NCBI GenBank assembly: GCA_002353295.1
Contig: DEJG01000001.1
Span: 39,167 to 103,166, forward strand
DNA: 64,000 nucleotides
Reading direction: 5' to 3'
Source of the DNA: Prevotella sp. UBA2754
GTDB lineage: Bacteria > Bacteroidota > Bacteroidia > Bacteroidales > Bacteroidaceae
Shown here: piece after piece, positions 59,996 to 64,000 of the stretch
Position numbering within the stretch: the stretch's first letter is position 1
Layout of the letters: each line of letters begins with the position of its first letter
Translations under genes and position numbers: made by a program
Notes under the pieces: generated by a model
What the model was told of the DNA's origin: nothing
What the model saw: only the letters and a program-made list of their open reading frames with translations
Databases searched by the model: none

Positions 59996-61798
59996 TTAGT
60001 CAATTATTCTCACGCCACCCTTATCAGCACTTGATACGCTCTGAGCGTAGGCACGCAGGGCTTTCGACACCTGGCGGTTGCGCTTCAGGGGCTGCTGCGG
60101 ACGGGCTGCCAGTTCTTCGTCCGACAGCTTCACGTTGATGCTGCGGTTGGGAATGTCTATCACGATGATGTCGCCATCCTTGATTTTGCCGATGTTACCG
60201 TCTGCAGCAGCTTCCGGCGAAATATGACCGATGGAGAGTCCTGAGGTACCGCCCGAGAATCGTCCATCGGTAATCAGGGCACACTCCTTACCCATGTGCA
60301 TCGACTTAATATAAGAGGTGGGATACAGCATTTCCTGCATACCGGGACCGCCCTTGGGACCTTCGTGGGTAATCACCACGCAGTCGCCCTTCTTCACGCG
60401 TCCGCCCAGAATGCCTTCGCAGGCATCTTCCTGCGAATCGAAGCAGACGGCAGGACCTTCGAAGTGCCACAGGCTCTCATCGACACCGGCTGTCTTCACC
60501 ACGCATCCGTCTTGAGCGATGTTGCCGAAGAGTACAGCCAGTCCGCCATCCTTGGTGTAGGCATGTGCGATGTCGCGGATACAGCCGTTGGCGCGGTCGG
60601 TATCCAGCGTGCCCCACTCTTCGCTCTGGCTACCCATCTTCGTCGAGAAGCGGTTGCCTGGAGCCGACTGGTAGATGCGGTTGGCATCGTAATCTACGCG
60701 TCCGTCGGTAATACAGTATTTATCCATAGCCTCACCAATGGTCATGCCATCGACACGGGGTGCCGACTTCTCGATGAGTCCACCTTTTGAAAGTTCGTGC
60801 ATAATACCCAAGATGCCGCCGGCACGGTTGCACTCCTGCACGCTGTATTTCTGGGTGTTAGGAGCCAACTTGCAGAGACATGGGGTCTTACGGCTCAGGG
60901 CGTCGATATCCTTGATGGTGAAATCAACACCAGCCTCCTGCGCTACAGCCAGCAGGTGGAGCACGGTATTCGTAGAACCACCCATGGCGATGTCGAGCGT
61001 CATGGCGTTGAGGAAAGCCTGACGGGTGGCAATATTGCGTGGCAGTACGCTCTCGTCGCCATCCTCGTAATAAGCCAACGCATTCTTCACAATCTGGCGG
61101 GCAGCCTGACGGAAGAGTTCGATGCGGTTGGTATGTGTGGCAAGAATCGTTCCGTTGCCAGGCAGCGACAGACCGATAGCCTCGGTCAGCGAGTTCATGG
61201 AATTGGCGGTAAACATGCCCGAACAGCTGCCGCAACCAGGACAGGCGCAAGCCTCCAACTGCTGCATCTCCTCGTCAGAAACCGAGGGGTCGGCACCCTT
61301 CACCATCGCCGTAATCAGGTCGGCATTCTCGCCACGCCAGCGTCCAGCCTCCATAGGTCCGCCCGAACAGAACACGGTAGGAATGTTCAGACGCATCGAA
61401 GCCATCAGCATACCGGGAGTCACCTTGTCGCAATTCGAGATACAGATCATGGCATCGGCCTTGTGGGCATTCACCATGTATTCCACCGAGTCGGCAATGA
61501 TGTCGCGCGAAGGCAGCGAATAAAGCATGCCGTCGTGACCCATGGCGATACCGTCGTCAATGGCAATGGTATTGAACTCAGCCGCATAGCAGCCCATCTT
61601 CTCGATTTCCTCGCGGACTATCTGTCCTATCTCATGCAGGTGCGTATGACCGGGCACAAACTGGGTGAACGAATTGACAATGGCAATAATAGGCTTGCCA
61701 AACTGCTCCTGTTTCATACCCGTGGCCACCCAGAGCGCACGCGCTCCAGCCATTCTTCTACCCTCTGTGCATACCGCACTGCGTAACTTATTTTTCAT
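59996..61798 (-). CDS. ilvD: Dihydroxy-acid dehydratase
   Basis: 600-aa iron-sulfur dehydratase for valine and isoleucine synthesis. Cluster cysteines lie in ISNCDKVTPGM and CACPGCGSCSGMFTANSMN; the substrate Ser/Lys region GRFSGGTSGLSIGH is near the end. First gene of ilvD-ilvB-ilvN-thioesterase-ilvC. Confidence 0.97.
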   Translation of the reverse strand: MKNKLRSAVCTEGRRMAGARALWVATGMKQEQFGKPIIAIVNSFTQFVPGHTHLHEIGQIVREEIEKMGCYAAEFNTIAIDDGIAMGHDGMLYSLPSRDIIADSVEYMVNAHKADAMICISNCDKVTPGMLMASMRLNIPTVFCSGGPMEAGRWRGENADLITAMVKGADPSVSDEEMQQLEACACPGCGSCSGMFTANSMNSLTEAIGLSLPGNGTILATHTNRIELFRQAARQIVKNALAYYEDGDESVLPRNIATRQAFLNAMTLDIAMGGSTNTVLHLLAVAQEAGVDFTIKDIDALSRKTPCLCKLAPNTQKYSVQECNRAGGILGIMHELSKGGLIEKSAPRVDGMTIGEAMDKYCITDGRVDYDANRIYQSAPGNRFSTKMGSQSEEWGTLDTDRANGCIRDIAHAYTKDGGLAVLFGNIAQDGCVVKTAGVDESLWHFEGPAVCFDSQEDACEGILGGRVKKGDCVVITHEGPKGGPGMQEMLYPTSYIKSMHMGKECALITDGRFSGGTSGLSIGHISPEAAADGNIGKIKDGDIIVIDIPNRSINVKLSDEELAARPQQPLKRNRQVSKALRAYAQSVSSADKGGVRIID

Positions 61799-61839
61799 AT
61801 TCGTTTAGTTGTCAGTTTCTTCTTTTTTCAATTAGGGTG

Positions 61840-61847
61840 CAAAATTA
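61840..61847 (-). promoter_or_regulatory. -7 element of the ilv operon
   Basis: TAATTTTG on the minus strand about 42 bp before the ilvD ATG. CAAA (plus strand) at 61871-61874 is a possible -33 box but with a 23-bp spacer, so weaker than consensus. The short leader leaves no room for an attenuator peptide or large riboswitch. Confidence 0.5.
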
Positions 61848-62049
61848 CTCATTTTCCTGCGAAACGCCAACAAAAAAACAGATATTTTTCCCCTCTGCTT
61901 ATAATTCATAACATAAATCAGCGTTTTTGTTACTAATTTTAATCCTGCCTTATTGATCAATTAAAACAAGGTTATTGAACAATGACACAAAAGAAGGTCA
62001 ATTCTGTATTAAAATTCCATCTTTGCAAAGTTTTTACAAAAAATTTGTG

Positions 62050-62057
62050 TACCTTTG
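62050..62057 (+). promoter_or_regulatory. -7 element of the GH2 gene
   Basis: TACCTTTG at 62050-62057, 25 bp before the ATG at 62082. A TTTG at 62022-62025 is 24 bp upstream, longer than usual. Nothing else notable was seen in 61860-62020 apart from AT-rich sequence. Confidence 0.6.
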
Positions 62058-62081
62058 GACACAAATTTAAAACTATGATGT

Positions 62082-64000
62082 ATGAAAACGAAACTACTGA
62101 TCGGAATGTGGATGATGTGTGTGGCTGCGCTGGCACAACCACGACAGGAAATCAATCTGAAAACATGGGAATTCTCGCGTAACGGACAAGCGTGGACGAA
62201 GGTGAATATTCCACACGACTGGGCTATTGCTGGACCGTTCGACAAGAAATGGGACTTGCAGAAGGTGGCTATCACACAGAACGGCGAGACGGAGGCTACG
62301 GAGAAATCGGGACGCTCAGGAGCGCTGCCCTGGATTGGCGAGGGATGGTATCGCACTACCGTCACGCTGCCTGAAGGCTATGAGGCTGCTGAACTGCTGT
62401 TCGACGGGGCAATGGCTGAACCTCGTGTCACGATTAACGGAAAGGAGGCTGGCTATTGGGCTTACGGATATAATGCCTTCCGCGTGGATGCTACGCCATA
62501 CATCAAGGCGGGAAAACTGGACATCGGAGTGCATCTGCAGAACTTGGAAGAGAGTAGCCGATGGTATCCTGGTGCAGGATTGTATCGCCCTGTAACGCTG
62601 ATACTTAAGCGGAATTGTTCAATAGACGATTGGTCGGTATTTGCAAGAACTGTCAGTCTGAAAAGCGACGAGGCAGAAGTGGCAGTTGACATGACGGTAA
62701 GGGGACATGACGACCAGGTCAAGGCACAAATCGTGATGGCAGATGCAACAGGAAATATGGTGGCAGAGGCTCAGAACTTAGCCGTAAAGAACGGACTGGT
62801 GAATACGACGCTGAAAGTAAAGGCACCACGACTTTGGTCGCCTGAGACACCTTATTTATATACGCTGACCACAAAGGTGACCAAGGACGGGAAGACGCTG
62901 GACGAGAAACAGCAGAAAATAGGTATCCGTACGATTAAAGTGTCGCGTGAAGGCGGTTTTCAACTGAATGGACAGACACGGAAACTGAAGGGCGTTTGTC
63001 TGCATCACGACTTGGGTCCGCTGGGCGCTGCCATCAACAAGGCTGCCCTCATCCGACAGATTCGTACGCTGAAGGAGATGGGTTGCGACGCTATCCGTAC
63101 GGCTCATAACATGCCTTCGACGTGGCAGATGGAGATTTGCGACTCGATGGGTATGATGGTGATGGCTGAGAGCTTTGATATGTGGATTTATCCTAAGTGC
63201 AAGAATGGTTATGCGCGTTTCTTCAAGGAATGGGCGCTGAAGGATATCACCAACCTGGTGCTGAACCATCGCAACCACCCGAGTATTGTGATGTGGTCGA
63301 TTGGTAATGAAATTCCTGAACAATGGAGCGAGGAAGGCAGGCAGATAGCCAAACAGTTGCAGGGACTCTGTCACCAACTGGACCCGACCCGACCCGTCAC
63401 TCAGGGCATGGATCGCGCAGAAGACGCGCTTAACAGCGGTTTTGCTCAGGCGATGGAGGTGCCCGGATTCAACTACCGCGTACATAAATACGAGAACAAT
63501 ATCAAACAACTGCCGCAGGGATTCCTGTTGGGCAGCGAGACGGCATCGACGGTCAGCAGCCGTGGCGTCTATAAATTTCCTGTCGTAGTGACGGACAATT
63601 CACAATTTGCCTCGTATTCACCCAATTACGACCCGACAGCCTTGACGAAGGCTGACGGACAATGTTCATCGTACGATGTAGAATACTGCTCATGGTCAAA
63701 TCTTCCAGATGACGACTGGGTATGGCAGGATGACAAGGACTGGGTGATTGGCGAGTTCGTATGGACGGGATATGACTATCTGGGTGAGCCAACCCCCTAC
63801 GACGAATACTGGCCCTCGCGCAGCAGTTATTTCGGCATCATGGACTTGGCGGGACTGCCGAAGGACCGCTACTGGCTGTATCGCTCAAAATGGAATACGA
63901 AGGAGCACACCGTTCACCTGTTGCCGCATTGGACATGGCCGGAACGCAAGGGCGAGGTGACACCAGTTTATTGCTATACGGACGGTGTAGAGGCAGAACT
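62082..64000 (+). CDS. GH2 beta-galactosidase, 5' part (runs off the window)
   Basis: Reads without a stop from ATG 62082 to the last base, 639 complete codons. Signal peptide (about 1-19, MKTKLLIGMWMMCVAALAQ), N-terminal jelly-roll sugar-binding domain (IPHDWAIAGPFD, GWYRTTVTLP), an immunoglobulin-like domain, and the TIM barrel with acid/base Glu in WSIGNEIPEQW and probable nucleophile Glu in LLGSETAS. Such exported GH2 enzymes usually act in polysaccharide use. No SusC/SusD pair is visible in the window, and the substrate cannot be assigned. Confidence 0.93.
   Translation, partial: MKTKLLIGMWMMCVAALAQPRQEINLKTWEFSRNGQAWTKVNIPHDWAIAGPFDKKWDLQKVAITQNGETEATEKSGRSGALPWIGEGWYRTTVTLPEGYEAAELLFDGAMAEPRVTINGKEAGYWAYGYNAFRVDATPYIKAGKLDIGVHLQNLEESSRWYPGAGLYRPVTLILKRNCSIDDWSVFARTVSLKSDEAEVAVDMTVRGHDDQVKAQIVMADATGNMVAEAQNLAVKNGLVNTTLKVKAPRLWSPETPYLYTLTTKVTKDGKTLDEKQQKIGIRTIKVSREGGFQLNGQTRKLKGVCLHHDLGPLGAAINKAALIRQIRTLKEMGCDAIRTAHNMPSTWQMEICDSMGMMVMAESFDMWIYPKCKNGYARFFKEWALKDITNLVLNHRNHPSIVMWSIGNEIPEQWSEEGRQIAKQLQGLCHQLDPTRPVTQGMDRAEDALNSGFAQAMEVPGFNYRVHKYENNIKQLPQGFLLGSETASTVSSRGVYKFPVVVTDNSQFASYSPNYDPTALTKADGQCSSYDVEYCSWSNLPDDDWVWQDDKDWVIGEFVWTGYDYLGEPTPYDEYWPSRSSYFGIMDLAGLPKDRYWLYRSKWNTKEHTVHLLPHWTWPERKGEVTPVYCYTDGVEAE

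Noticed and set aside
60797..61786. 329-codon open frame on the plus strand opposite ilvD
   Set aside because: Antisense shadow of a well-supported dehydratase gene; no recognisable domain or start region.
61982..62182. 66-codon frame upstream of the GH2 gene
   Set aside because: Overlaps the promoter and the signal peptide of the GH2 gene in another frame and has no features of its own.

Overview
The window is chromosomal DNA of a Bacteroidota bacterium, most likely Prevotellaceae (Prevotella/Segatella type). The clearest sign is the promoter style: most start sites that can be judged carry the Bacteroidota -7 element TAnnTTTG, often with TTTG 19-20 bp upstream, and Shine-Dalgarno sequences are mostly weak. 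Gene content agrees: Na+-pumping NQR, PPi-dependent phosphofructokinase, short archaeal-type ProRS, DUF4835 and DUF3127 proteins, and an ilv operon with an embedded acyl-ACP thioesterase. I see no phage, insertion sequence, CRISPR array or rRNA. It is mainly a housekeeping region.

Layout. 1-313: candidate structured small RNA and the promoter of a PhoH ATPase gene. 314-10461 (+): phoH, purC, ubiE/menG, aroE, a TPM-domain membrane protein with lemA, purM, a lipoprotein, a TrmH-type methyltransferase, prfA, a small membrane protein and pyrF. 10482-11843 (-): OmpA-like lipoprotein and mtgA. 11948-15370 (+): proS and rpsA. 15457-15858 (-): DUF3127 protein with an SSB-like tail. 16023-23507 (+): dnaN, DnaQ-like exonuclease, coaBC, DUF4835 protein, recN and a degenerate-protease/TPR protein. 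23815-29515 (-): nqrABCDEF. 29708-34120 (+): TamB-like protein. 34126-36653 (-): pfp and a GH25 lysozyme. 36848-43508 (+): small unknown, PlsC-type acyltransferase, amidase/golvesin/FnIII protein, small unknown, YgiQ radical SAM protein, PP2C-like protein. Then tRNA-Arg(TCT), a UmuC-type polymerase with a YolD-like partner, two secreted unknowns (-), two patatin-like proteins flanking trmD, an M24 aminopeptidase, a secreted C1 protease, recJ and recQ. 55867-61798 (-): ilvD-ilvB-ilvN-thioesterase-ilvC. 62082 to the end: 5' part of a secreted GH2 beta-galactosidase.

The strongest unexplained structure is a set of degenerate tandem repeats of period 7 (sometimes 8) at gene junctions inside operons. 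Their sequence differs from locus to locus (GAGAGTT, GATGTAA, GGTTTCA, GAGATAA, TTGAAGAA) but their placement is similar: they often supply the stop codon of the upstream gene and sometimes the start codon of the next. The last residues of RecN and the first of YgiQ are translated from the same repeat. A copy in opposite orientation, followed by a small palindrome, appears to be inserted in frame in recQ.

Other points: a proS terminator superimposed on the rpsA promoter, two unlinked promoters sharing a conserved spacer, an SSB-like acidic tip on DUF3127, and a TPR protein whose protease domain has apparently lost its catalytic residues.
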